From positions 1 through 64,000 of the forward strand of contig QOUV01000008.1 in NCBI GenBank assembly GCA_003862155.1: 64,000 bases of DNA. The letters run 5' to 3'. Below, piece after piece: positions 42,974-52,071 of the stretch; the stretch's first letter is position 1; each line of letters begins with the position of its first letter. The position numbers and the translations under genes are program-made. The stretch comes from Lachnospiraceae bacterium. GTDB lineage: Bacteria; Bacillota; Clostridia; Lachnospirales; Lachnospiraceae. Under the pieces are notes generated by a model that worked only from the letters and a program-made list of their open reading frames with translations, was not told the origin of the DNA and ran no database searches.

Positions 42974-44662
42974 CTATATCCTGTAACTAACTGTATTTCC
43001 GCTGTCCTGCATGATCTGCGCCTCGAGGACTTCCTCTGAACTCATATCATCAGGAACGGCACCATTTCTTAAGTCTATTGAAGAACGGTTTCCACTGTGG
43101 CCGTTGTGTGATTTCTCATCATCAAAGCCCTGGGCTTCCTGGCCAGGGTTCTGTCCAAACTGGTTAGTCATGTTCTTCTCAAGATTTTCTTCAAACGCGT
43201 GAGGCTCAACTGAGATAGTGACCTCATTTACCTTAATACCCTGTCTGTTCAGATTGTCCTGCAGATCGGCAAGCCTGTTCTCTAAGGCGTGCTTTACTGC
43301 TTCGTTCTGGGCATACAGGTGAGCTGTCACATCTCCGCTCTTCTCAGTAACCTGCAGGAAAATTTTTCCGAGGCTCTGTGGATGAAGCTCCATCTCAAGG
43401 CTTGAAACCTTAGCTGAAAGAGTCTGCCTGGCTTTCTCGGCAATCTGAGAGATAAGATTATCCGTATCGATACTCGTGTACTTCTGAATCGTCGAAACAA
43501 AATCTGGCACCTGAGCATCAGCTGAGACATTTGTGGCACCTTCGGCTGATACTGCATTGGCATTCACCTGATCTGGCAGGGTCTGCTGCTTCTCGCTGTT
43601 TCCGAAGAGATCCGACCTGCTGCTGTCTGGCTCTGTGTTTGAACTGGAAGACTGAATCTGATCGGTTGTGATCTGGCCATTTATAGTCTGGTTAGAACTA
43701 TTGTCATCAGATACAATCTGATCGGTGTCCTGCACACTTGCATCTGCAGCATTTGTCCCGGCTGTTTCAGTCGTCTCAACGTTTACTACAGTTACATCTA
43801 AAGCCTTGTCAGGCGTCATTAAACCATGACTATCGTCCAGGTTAAAAGCATTAGAAAGCTTATCTGCCTCATCGCCTGTAACAGGTGTGAGCCCGTCCAG
43901 TGCATCCGGTTCAGCAGCTGAAAAGATGTCCTGCATGTCACTTAAGAAAGAGGTAAACTGATCCGAAGTGAGGATGCTTGCATTGTCAGTGCCTGTCAGT
44001 TTTGAAAAAAGTGCTGCTACGTTTGAAGGAGTATTAAGATTTGCGAAACTTAGGCCGAGAGTTTTCATAGCATCTGTGATGTCGTCTGTACTAACGCCCA
44101 AGTCCTTTGAAATGGTATCAAGGATATCCGAGATGAGGTCATTCGTCGCCTCAGGTCTCTCCACCTTGTCATCTTCCGTTTCCGGTCCAGCTGCTTTGGT
44201 GTCCTTATCCTGATTCGAAATCTTACTACCCTTGTCGTCCTCCACTGTCGTTCTTCTGTCGTCTTTAGTGACTGGTGAAGGATCCTTTTTGTCAGCGGCT
44301 TTAGAAGTCGTTTTTCTGTCGGAAGTCTCCGGCTTCTTAACGTCCTTTGTCCTGTCTGTACCTGTGGTCTTCGTCGCATCGGCGGTCTTATCCTGAATGC
44401 TGGCTTTATAAGACGAAGAGAATTTAACTTCTCTTCTGCCTGCGAAATAAGTCCCGCTGGCTCTCTTACTGCCTTCCGATGACTGCTTCACGCTGTCAGG
44501 CGAATTGTTCCGCGACTGTGATCCTGCCGCCATGTCACTGATTGACACAGTGTTCATGACCGACATGAAATCAAAATCGTTCGGAGCATTTGTCTTCGCA
44601 CTTCGCGCTTTCTTTACGATCTGACCACTCTGTACAGGGGATGTGATCTCCTCTGTCTTCAT
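42974..44662 (-). CDS. fliK: Flagellar hook-length control protein FliK
   Basis: A 562-residue protein. About the first 400 residues are low-complexity, rich in Asp, Ser, Thr and Lys, as usual for the export-ruler part of FliK. The C-terminal Flg_hook domain (about 405-495) is recognisable as SSLEMELHPQSLGKIFLQVT, EKSGDVTAHLYAQNEAVKHA and LADLQDNLNRQGIKVNEVTI. It sets hook length by interacting with FlhB. A strong AAAGGAG precedes the ATG. The gene is separated from the glycosyltransferase gene by 102 bp. Confidence 0.9.
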   Translation of the reverse strand: MKTEEITSPVQSGQIVKKARSAKTNAPNDFDFMSVMNTVSISDMAAGSQSRNNSPDSVKQSSEGSKRASGTYFAGRREVKFSSSYKASIQDKTADATKTTGTDRTKDVKKPETSDRKTTSKAADKKDPSPVTKDDRRTTVEDDKGSKISNQDKDTKAAGPETEDDKVERPEATNDLISDILDTISKDLGVSTDDITDAMKTLGLSFANLNTPSNVAALFSKLTGTDNASILTSDQFTSFLSDMQDIFSAAEPDALDGLTPVTGDEADKLSNAFNLDDSHGLMTPDKALDVTVVNVETTETAGTNAADASVQDTDQIVSDDNSSNQTINGQITTDQIQSSSSNTEPDSSRSDLFGNSEKQQTLPDQVNANAVSAEGATNVSADAQVPDFVSTIQKYTSIDTDNLISQIAEKARQTLSAKVSSLEMELHPQSLGKIFLQVTEKSGDVTAHLYAQNEAVKHALENRLADLQDNLNRQGIKVNEVTISVEPHAFEENLEKNMTNQFGQNPGQEAQGFDDEKSHNGHSGNRSSIDLRNGAVPDDMSSEEVLEAQIMQDSGNTVSYRI

Positions 44663-44752
44663 TGTGCTCCTTTCGTATCTATATAAGGTTAATAGACTCC
44701 ATTTATTGTATCGGCAGAAATTTAAGGTGTTACATCACTGCCACTGTATTTT

Positions 44753-44789
44753 AAAAAGAACAATCTACATCTGCTTAAGCTGTTCTTTT
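44753..44789 (-). terminator. Weak terminator-like hairpin at the end of the glycosyltransferase gene
   Basis: On the minus strand AAAAGAACA (44781-44789, inside the last codons) can pair with TGTTCTTTT (44753-44762), enclosing a small GCTTAAGC palindrome, and the 3' arm ends in a T-run. The stem is AT-rich, so termination would be partial at best. Confidence 0.35.
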
Positions 44790-47700
44790 ACCTGGGCTAA
44801 AACTCGATCTCCTGTCCCTGGCTTTTTCATAACTAAAGGAGGTACGAGGATAAGCATCTTTGTCAGACCGGAAAGTACATTTGAATAGTACTCTGCCGGA
44901 ACCGCGGCATCAGGATTTGACTCATCCATCTGATCTGCAATAAATATGACATCGGGATGAAGGGCCTTTAAGTCCACATCAGCAAAATATGACGCCATGC
45001 ATTTCTTTGGAAACCCGTCCCGTTCGAAATGGTACTCTCCCAAAGTTCCGTCCTGATTTTTGTCGTAGTAAGGAATTGGAATGACCATAGTTCTTGAATC
45101 GGGATCTGTATCACAGGCTTCCCAGAGTGAATCAAGACTCTCCCACTGACTCGCCTTACAGACTAAAAATATGAAAAGGTGCTTTTTCTTTTCTCTTTCA
45201 ATGCATTGCAGTACAATTTTATCAAATGGTTCGTAAATTCCCAGGCAGTCACAAAGGAGTGATTCTCTTTTTACAGAACTCTTTTCTTCTCCCGCCTTTA
45301 AAAAATTCAGGGCAAACTGGCACTGCGGCGGGAGCATAGATGAGAGAGGCTCGGATTCAAACTGCTCTTTTGAATATATATTTTTGTAGTAGTCTACACA
45401 GGCTTTTGAGTATTTGAGAAGCTCATCAGAAATTTCAAAATCATCCTTGTGATCTGCAATCTCCTTTTCTTTTGACTTCAGCCTGAAAAACCGGAATCTT
45501 ATGTCACAGTCATCACTGAATGCTGCCATCATTTTTCTTACAGGAAGAACCCTCTCCTCGTCGTGTTTGTCGAAGTAAGTATTTACGACGTGACACCATT
45601 TTTTAAGAGGGACCTGCTTTAAGACAGCTGCGATGTCGAGACCCTTTTCGAGAGCTATCTGCCAGATGCTGTCATCTAAGTTGAAGAAGTCATTTGTCAT
45701 CAGGACAAGAGCCCTGAATCTGTCATACAGCCTCTTTTCATCAGCCCCATATTCTGCCTCATACCTCAGGCGAAGGTAGTCCAGATAGTAATTTCTCCCA
45801 TTCGCAGTCTGTCCGAGAACACGGATAAGCTTCGCGGTCTTTCCGTTTTTTTCTTTTTTGTCACTCTCTTCGAGTTCTTTTGCGTGATCACTGCATTGAC
45901 TGGCAATATCAGGGTAAGACAGAAGCTCGTCTGCATAGCCAATAAACCGCTCGTCATAAGGCAGCTCTGCAATGGCATCTATAAGCTTTCCTGCAATAAA
46001 TCTATACTGGCTTCCATCTTTCTTTAAATTTTTTAAATACTTGAAATATCTGTGGAGATCGTCGGCCTCGCCGATCTCAATGCCAGAGCAGATCAGGAAG
46101 GCGATGAGCTGAGCCACTTTTCTTGAGTTGAAAACGTCCCTTGTGGTAAGACTTCCGTTGGAGTTCAGCTTTTCCGATAAGTCAGGCAGGTCCTTCCATG
46201 CGAGATAGAGCTCCATATATCTGTGGCTATAGTTTATCGCATGCTTAAAATCCTTTTTTTTGAAAAATGCAAAGACGGCGCTGAAATAGAGGCTTGCATT
46301 ACAGATATCGTTGTTCCGACGATCTTTTCTGTAGACGTTGAAATCCTCAATTGTCTGATCATAGTCGAAAAGCTCGTTGTCGGCCCACACTTTTCCAAAA
46401 TAAAAATCGCCCCTGAGCCTGTTTATTTCAGGATTATCTATACCGTCAAGCATTTTTAACGTCTTATCGCAGAGATCTAATAGCTTGCTGCTGTCCCTTA
46501 CTGCGATGTATTCCTGTGCAAGCTGCGAACGCCAGTGGATATCGCCTGGGTTCTCTTTTATCATACGAAGGAGCGGCTTGATATTTCTTCTGGCCTTGGC
46601 GAGGTGTTCCTCCTTGTTCGTGTAGGCATATCCATAGTGGTGGACAAAGCTGTGGATCATCTTACATTCGCCGATCAGCGGAGTAATGTACTCGTGAATG
46701 ATACCGGTAAAATGCGTTTCGTCAGTCAGTTTGCAGAGCCGGGCACCCCAGAAGTCGTCGTAATCCTTTCCCGCTGTATCGAAATAATTTCTAATAATGT
46801 AGGAAGCCTGATAGTATTTTTTGTATTCACCTGATGTGAAAAATGACACGAGTTCGTCTGTATTCTCAAACCACTCGTCGTCATCTATAAACATAAACCA
46901 CTCGCCAGAGCACTGCTTAAGGCCAGCATTCCTGGCCTTTGCAAAATCGTCACACCACTTGAATGGAACGACCTTATCGGCGTATTTGCCGATGATCTCT
47001 TTCATTTCATCGTCACAGCCGGTGTCTACAATAATAAGCTCACTCGGAATTCTGGAAATGATTGTCTTAAGAGATTCGAGTGTCTTTTTTGTCTCCGTCT
47101 TATGCTTTCCATTGCAGAGCATAGAAATTGAGAGGACTGGTTTTCCACCAATATTATTTATAAATTGCCCGTTGGATTTAAGGTATGGAGCGAATCTTGA
47201 AGTAATTTTTTCCTCTTTGTCAGATGAAAAAATTATATAGTCAAATGTATTTTCTTTTAATTTATTTTCAGGATTTTTATCTGTTATGATATTTCCGAAC
47301 GCCCTGGCATAGGGCGCTTTAAGCTCATCAAGTTCTATACCCGTGTACTCCGCCTTTGGAAACAGAGTTTTCAGGCGGCAGGCACTGCTTCCGATTCCAC
47401 AACCGAGCTCTAGTACAGAGAATGCAGAATTTTCATCCTCTTTTATCTTTGACAGGGCCCAGTTTTTTGCTGAGCAAAGTTCAGGCCATGGATCAAACTG
47501 CATCTTTCGAACGAGTTTTTCGTTATTTCTTTTCAAAATGTTCCCGAAACTCCGTCCATTTTTCTGAAGCTCTGCAAATGATCTGCTGCCAAAATGAACG
47601 ACAAAGCTGTTGCGGCAAAGGACATTAAAAAAGCCATTCTGTCCGATACGAAAACAGATATCGAGATCTTCGCTGTTACCTGGGTTAAAACGTTCATCCA

Positions 47701-48400
47701 AAAGTCCTGTCTGATTTAAGACAGTCCTCTTAAGAAGCAGTGAAAAGCCGATCAGATACATTCTATACTCATACGGACGGTCCATTGGTACATTGGTTTT
47801 CGTTCCAAATGAGATGACGTCATCAACAGATTTCCATTTTCTTTCTATCATCTGATTGGCGCTGGCGTAATTTGTAACACTGCCGGTGCTTCCCGTTTTA
47901 TCGCTCTCGTAGAGCCCTGTTTTAAGCCAGAAGAGAGAATTCGGAAGAAGAATTGTATCAGAATTTAACAGATATATGTCGTTATCTGGAGAAGCATTCT
48001 TTATACCATCGTTACATCCACCTGGAAATCCTCTGTTCTCATGATTTTCTATGAGAGTGATCCAGTCGAGGCTGCGCAGATACTCAACACTTCCGTCGGT
48101 TGAAGCATTATCGACAACAACAATCTGATTTCTGTCGAGATCTACAGTATTTTTTACACTTTCAAGGCACTGTTTTGTAAATTTAAGAGTATTGTACGAG
48201 AGAATAATAACAGATGTAGCGGGAACATGGATTCCTTCAGATTCAAGAGCAGCAGCCTGCTCCTCAATGGATTTGACCATTTGGAGATCAGACTGCTGTG
48301 ATGCAATAAATCTGGCCTGATAGAGGCAGATAAGTTCCTGATATTTATTTTTTAAAGCGTATGAATTTGAAAGTGAAATAAAAACCGTAACTTTATTCAT
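44765..48400 (-). CDS. Multidomain glycosyltransferase (GT2 - methyltransferase - GT2 - TPR-like)
   Basis: A 1211-residue cytoplasmic protein. A first GT2 domain (about 62-310) has TSVIILSYNTLKFTKQCLES, VVVDNASTDGSVEYL and YLLNSDTILLPNS. A class I methyltransferase-like part (about 325-420) has VLELGCGIGSSACRL. A second GT2 domain (about 423-640) has LSISMLCNGKHKTE, IIVDTGCDDE and FIDDDEWFE. A helical TPR-like region (about 640-1050) follows. The end (about 1075-1211) resembles the first half of a Lachnospiraceae surface-glycan family, with CKASQWESLDSLWEA, VIPIPYYDKNQDG and PDVIFIADQMDESN, and stops where that family would continue. It probably glycosylates flagellin or another surface protein; this is inferred from the operon position. 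Confidence 0.85.
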   Translation of the reverse strand: MNKVTVFISLSNSYALKNKYQELICLYQARFIASQQSDLQMVKSIEEQAAALESEGIHVPATSVIILSYNTLKFTKQCLESVKNTVDLDRNQIVVVDNASTDGSVEYLRSLDWITLIENHENRGFPGGCNDGIKNASPDNDIYLLNSDTILLPNSLFWLKTGLYESDKTGSTGSVTNYASANQMIERKWKSVDDVISFGTKTNVPMDRPYEYRMYLIGFSLLLKRTVLNQTGLLDERFNPGNSEDLDICFRIGQNGFFNVLCRNSFVVHFGSRSFAELQKNGRSFGNILKRNNEKLVRKMQFDPWPELCSAKNWALSKIKEDENSAFSVLELGCGIGSSACRLKTLFPKAEYTGIELDELKAPYARAFGNIITDKNPENKLKENTFDYIIFSSDKEEKITSRFAPYLKSNGQFINNIGGKPVLSISMLCNGKHKTETKKTLESLKTIISRIPSELIIVDTGCDDEMKEIIGKYADKVVPFKWCDDFAKARNAGLKQCSGEWFMFIDDDEWFENTDELVSFFTSGEYKKYYQASYIIRNYFDTAGKDYDDFWGARLCKLTDETHFTGIIHEYITPLIGECKMIHSFVHHYGYAYTNKEEHLAKARRNIKPLLRMIKENPGDIHWRSQLAQEYIAVRDSSKLLDLCDKTLKMLDGIDNPEINRLRGDFYFGKVWADNELFDYDQTIEDFNVYRKDRRNNDICNASLYFSAVFAFFKKKDFKHAINYSHRYMELYLAWKDLPDLSEKLNSNGSLTTRDVFNSRKVAQLIAFLICSGIEIGEADDLHRYFKYLKNLKKDGSQYRFIAGKLIDAIAELPYDERFIGYADELLSYPDIASQCSDHAKELEESDKKEKNGKTAKLIRVLGQTANGRNYYLDYLRLRYEAEYGADEKRLYDRFRALVLMTNDFFNLDDSIWQIALEKGLDIAAVLKQVPLKKWCHVVNTYFDKHDEERVLPVRKMMAAFSDDCDIRFRFFRLKSKEKEIADHKDDFEISDELLKYSKACVDYYKNIYSKEQFESEPLSSMLPPQCQFALNFLKAGEEKSSVKRESLLCDCLGIYEPFDKIVLQCIEREKKKHLFIFLVCKASQWESLDSLWEACDTDPDSRTMVIPIPYYDKNQDGTLGEYHFERDGFPKKCMASYFADVDLKALHPDVIFIADQMDESNPDAAVPAEYYSNVLSGLTKMLILVPPLVMKKPGTGDRVLAQVKEQLKQM

Positions 48401-48401
48401 C

Positions 48402-49268
48402 TTATTTTCCTGAAGACGTACTCGGAGCCGCTACTGTAGAACCTGAGTTATTCGGGGTCGAGGAATTCGGCTCCATAAGCTTCGTAACAGCCGCGGCCGT
48501 ATCCGGATCCATCTGTCCTAAAATATTGCCTCTAGCATCTTTTTTCATGGTCCAGAGGATCTTTCCAACAAGTTTTAAGTTGTTCGTCATCTTGTCAAAG
48601 ATGGCGGCTGCCTCCTTAGGCTTCATGGAAGAGTATGCAGCTGCGTAATCAGAAAGCTTCGAATCAGTCTGAAGATCTCCGATAACCTGCTTATATAGCT
48701 TTTCGGCGGTCTCAGGTTCTATCTCCTCATAGTATTGTTTGTAATTTGAAATATCCGGAGCATTGTCGGCATAGACAACCTGCTGATAGAATTTGGTCTT
48801 CTCTTTCTCGAATTTCTTCTCGTTGTCCCGATACTTCTTCAGCTGCTTTTTAAGCTGTGACATGTCGGCAGAGTCATTTTTGGCGTCATTTAACTCTTTT
48901 TTCTGCTTCGCAACCTGCTTCTCAAGCTGCTTTACTCGGGCTACTGCCTCAGACATAGATGAAAAAGCATACGGGTCGTCCTTTGTGGCGTTTCCCGAAG
49001 CTGTAGCAGATGCAGGGAGGATTTTATTTACTCCTGGGATATTTTTAAGGTATGGGGAGATCATAGTACCGATACCGCCTACATCCATATGTATTAAAAG
49101 TGCAATGATGCCGAGCCAGGTAAGGAGGATGATAACACCCGTAATAACGACTACAGCGCCCGAGCCCTTTGAGTCTTCGTCATAATCACTTTTTTTATTT
49201 TTCCTGCCTTTTCTTTTCGGACTAGGGCGCTTCTCACCCTCGGTCTGAAGTGAATTAGAGTCTGCCAT
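48402..49268 (-). CDS. MotE-like (YlxF) flagellar protein
   Basis: A 288-residue protein. A basic cytoplasmic start (PSPKRKGRKNKKSDY) precedes one membrane helix (about 37-62). A coiled coil (about 105-170) and an MgtE N-terminal-like helical domain (about 185-275) follow, with YAAAYSSMKPKEAAAIFDKM and ILGQMDPDTAAAVTKLM. This is the architecture of MotE/YlxF, which follows fliJ in many Firmicutes and helps place stators or FliL. It ends one base before the glycosyltransferase start. Confidence 0.82.
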   Translation of the reverse strand: MADSNSLQTEGEKRPSPKRKGRKNKKSDYDEDSKGSGAVVVITGVIILLTWLGIIALLIHMDVGGIGTMISPYLKNIPGVNKILPASATASGNATKDDPYAFSSMSEAVARVKQLEKQVAKQKKELNDAKNDSADMSQLKKQLKKYRDNEKKFEKEKTKFYQQVVYADNAPDISNYKQYYEEIEPETAEKLYKQVIGDLQTDSKLSDYAAAYSSMKPKEAAAIFDKMTNNLKLVGKILWTMKKDARGNILGQMDPDTAAAVTKLMEPNSSTPNNSGSTVAAPSTSSGK

Positions 49269-49284
49269 AAAATTCTCCTGAATA

Positions 49285-49740
49285 TCAATCTTTATTTTTA
49301 GCTGAACCGTAGGTGTAGCTGGTCAGCTCGTCATTGGCCTTGTTGTCCTCGGCGTTGAGCTCGAGCTTGAACTCCTCGAAAGCCTTCTCACGAAGCCTCT
49401 CGTGAGTTTTCCTCTCTTTGCGGGCTTCATCGAGCCTGCGGCGCTCAATCTCCAAAGCGTTCTGTGCCTTCTGGACTGCAAACATCTGGTCGCGAATCAG
49501 CGACTTCATAGTAGTGTTTGCATTCCTTAAAAAAATGATCTCTTTTCTATCTAAGGAATCACTGTCCACAACTTCCGCGAGCCTGTTTTGATAATTTGCA
49601 GCTCTTACGAGAAGCTGAGTCAGTTTTTCCCTCTCTTCATTCTCCCTTGCCTGAGCCAAAGCAAACTCAGCCTTCTGCTGGTTTTCGAGCATCTGCTTTA
49701 AATTCAGGATATTCTGGAGACGATAAACAAATTTTGCCAT
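49285..49740 (-). CDS. fliJ: Flagellar export chaperone FliJ
   Basis: A 151-residue, almost wholly helical coiled-coil protein. The start MAKFVYRLQNILNLKQMLEN followed by QQKAEFALAQARENEEREKL is typical of FliJ. It binds the FliI ATPase ring and FlhA. It is placed 39 bp after fliI. Confidence 0.9.
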   Translation of the reverse strand: MAKFVYRLQNILNLKQMLENQQKAEFALAQARENEEREKLTQLLVRAANYQNRLAEVVDSDSLDRKEIIFLRNANTTMKSLIRDQMFAVQKAQNALEIERRRLDEARKERKTHERLREKAFEEFKLELNAEDNKANDELTSYTYGSAKNKD

Positions 49741-49779
49741 ACGCTGGTACTGCCTTCTCTGACCACATGGTGCGATGCG

Positions 49780-51135
49780 TTAAGATGCCTTCTGTTCCTG
49801 ATCCTCAGAATTTTTCTGAGCCTGATCCTGAGGGAAAATTTTAAGAAGCATCTCGATGATCTCATCGTAATTGTACTTATCGTGCGTTTCCTGGAGCAGG
49901 AATTCGTTGACCTCCGGCATCTTCTTTATCGCAAAGTCGATCTCCGGATTTGAGCCCTTCTTATATGCTCCGATATTAATAAGATCCTCTGCCTCAGAAT
50001 ATGTGGCCATAACATTTTTGAGCTGTCCTGCTGCTTTTTTGTGGTCTGATGCTGCAACTGCGCTCATGACCCTGGAAATCGAAGCCAGGACATCTATGGC
50101 CGGATAGTGGTTTCGCTGTGCGAGACGGCGGTTTAGAACGATATGTCCGTCGAGAATACTTCTAGCTGTATCTGTGATAGGTTCGTTGAAATCGTCACCG
50201 TCTACAAGCACGGTGTAGAGGCCTGTGATAGAACCCCTGTCTGAGTTTCCGGCCCGCTCGAGAAGTCTCGGAAGCTGTGCATAGATAGATGGCGGATAAC
50301 CTCTGGTAACAGGAGGCTCTCCTGAAGCCAGGCCAATCTCGCGCTGCGCCATACAGAAACGGGTCAGAGAGTCCATCATAAGAAGAACATCCTTGCCCTG
50401 GTCTCTGAAGTATTCAGCTATCGCAGTAGCAGTCTTGGCGGCTTTCTGCCTTATCAGGGCAGGCTTATCTGAGGTAGCAACAACTACGACCGAGCGCTTC
50501 ATGCCCTCAGGTCCCAGATCGTGTTCTACGAATTCCCTGACCTCACGGCCACGCTCTCCGATAAGAGCTATAACGTTAATTTCAGCTTTGGTATTGCGGG
50601 CGAACATACCCATCAGAGTGGACTTTCCGACACCAGAACCTGCGAAAATTCCAATACGCTGTCCCTTGCCGACTGTGATAAGGCCGTCAACAGCCTTAAC
50701 ACCAAGTGGAAGCGGATCTTTTATGATGACACGGCTCATCGGGTCAGGAGGATCTGCCTCGCAGGGATACTCTTCTGTGAAATGAGGGTATTCCTCTCCT
50801 TCTTTCAGATCATCGATTCGTCCGATTCCGTCTACCGTATGTCCCAAAAGACCAGGTCCGACTGGAATCGAGAGCGGCTTTCCGGTATTTGTGACAATAG
50901 AGCCGACTGAAATACCTTCTGTCGCCTCAAACGGCATAAGTATCAGCTTCTTGTCGTTAAAACCGACGACCTCAGCCATAACAGTAGTGCCGAAAGCCGT
51001 CTGAATCTTGCAGAGATCGTTGAGCTTTGCCTCCGGACCGATAGATTCTATTGTAAGACCAACTACTTTCGAAACTTTTCCAAGCTGGTCATAAAGCGGC
51101 TCATCTAGAGCTTCATCAATTCTGGAAAGATCCAT
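49780..51135 (-). CDS. fliI: Flagellar export ATPase FliI
   Basis: A 451-residue F1-beta-like ATPase of the export apparatus. The Walker A motif is GIFAGSGVGKSTLMGMFA (about 160-177), and the Walker B motif is VLLMMDSLTRF. Family signatures are ALIGERGREVREFVEHDLGP and REIGLASGEPPVTRGYPPSI. The C-terminal helical domain includes KKGSNPEIDFAIKKMPEVNE, with an additional Gln/Glu-rich tail. It energises export together with FliH and FliJ. Confidence 0.97.
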   Translation of the reverse strand: MDLSRIDEALDEPLYDQLGKVSKVVGLTIESIGPEAKLNDLCKIQTAFGTTVMAEVVGFNDKKLILMPFEATEGISVGSIVTNTGKPLSIPVGPGLLGHTVDGIGRIDDLKEGEEYPHFTEEYPCEADPPDPMSRVIIKDPLPLGVKAVDGLITVGKGQRIGIFAGSGVGKSTLMGMFARNTKAEINVIALIGERGREVREFVEHDLGPEGMKRSVVVVATSDKPALIRQKAAKTATAIAEYFRDQGKDVLLMMDSLTRFCMAQREIGLASGEPPVTRGYPPSIYAQLPRLLERAGNSDRGSITGLYTVLVDGDDFNEPITDTARSILDGHIVLNRRLAQRNHYPAIDVLASISRVMSAVAASDHKKAAGQLKNVMATYSEAEDLINIGAYKKGSNPEIDFAIKKMPEVNEFLLQETHDKYNYDEIIEMLLKIFPQDQAQKNSEDQEQKAS

Positions 51136-51156
51136 CAGATCACCTTAACAAAAAAA

Positions 51157-52071
51157 TCAGAGTGTAAGGAGCCTGATCCGCTTGATCAGATTCTTAAGCT
51201 CTGTGTCAATCGATACATCATATACTCCTCCGTCAGTCTCGATCATGCACTGACCGTCTGTGAGCAGAGGATCCTTTGCAAATTCGATGTTTACTCCCTC
51301 TCCAACTTTATCTTCAATCTCTCCACGCTTCGATGTAAGGAGAGTATAGTTATTTTCATTTACGCGGATAAGAAGCTCTTTCGCTGAATCAACGTGATTC
51401 AGGCAGTTGTCAACCAGACGAAGGAGAAGCTCACTGTCATCGCCAAACTCTATGCCAAACGCCTTCTGAACGACATTTAATACAGTATCTAAAACTTCTT
51501 TCTCGAGAGAAGATTCCTTCTGTCTGTAGTTCTTTTCTAAAGTCTCACTCTGGACATTAAGTGAATTGAGCTTGTCCTCAAGTTCCTCGTGAGCTTTTGC
51601 CAGACCATCATTGTAGCCCTGGTTTACGGCCTTGTCTCTTGTATTTAAGAAAAGAGCATCAGCCTCTTCTTTAGCTTTCTCAATGATAGAAGCGGCTTCG
51701 CTGTTGGCAGCATCGATGATCTTTTTACGCTCGTCTTCGGAAATTACAGGAGTAGGATCTGTCACTTCCTCTTCGTTTTCTTCTTCCTCTTCAAAAAATG
51801 GCACGCCATTTTCATCGACAGAAAAAAGTGGCTCACCATCGTCCCCAAGCGGGATCTTTACTGAACCATCTTCGTTCTGCTCAAGTAGAGGATCTCCATT
51901 TTCGGACTTTGGGAGGCCACCAAGATATTTCTCGGCAGCTGCTTTGCGCTGTCTTCTCTTTTCATCCTCGGACTGTTTCTGCCAGGCTCTTATTTTTTCA
52001 AGAGCACGGTCATTGGAATTTATGATAATTTTATCCTTGCTGACCGTGCTGCCATGGTAAACACTATACAA
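51157..52071 (-). CDS. fliH: Flagellar assembly protein FliH
   Basis: A 304-residue protein. The N-terminal half is charged and rich in Glu, Asp and Pro. A long helical section (about 120-190) carries a Gly/Ala-spaced segment NQGYNDGLAKAHEELEDKLN. A C-terminal V-ATPase subunit E-like domain (about 205-304) ends VYDVSIDTELKNLIKRIRLL. It regulates FliI and docks it to the C-ring. The start is taken as TTG at 52071, preceded by GGAGGTG nine bases upstream; it overlaps the fliG stop by 8 bases. A longer ATG start (52116) would overlap fliG by 53 bases and lacks that site. Confidence 0.88.
   Translation of the reverse strand: MYSVYHGSTVSKDKIIINSNDRALEKIRAWQKQSEDEKRRQRKAAAEKYLGGLPKSENGDPLLEQNEDGSVKIPLGDDGEPLFSVDENGVPFFEEEEENEEEVTDPTPVISEDERKKIIDAANSEAASIIEKAKEEADALFLNTRDKAVNQGYNDGLAKAHEELEDKLNSLNVQSETLEKNYRQKESSLEKEVLDTVLNVVQKAFGIEFGDDSELLLRLVDNCLNHVDSAKELLIRVNENNYTLLTSKRGEIEDKVGEGVNIEFAKDPLLTDGQCMIETDGGVYDVSIDTELKNLIKRIRLLTL

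Noticed and set aside
44700..44735. Firm sigma-28 promoter call for fliK
   Set aside because: The -10-like GCCGATAC is good but the -35 match is poor and the spacing is short, so it is only kept as a low-interest observation.
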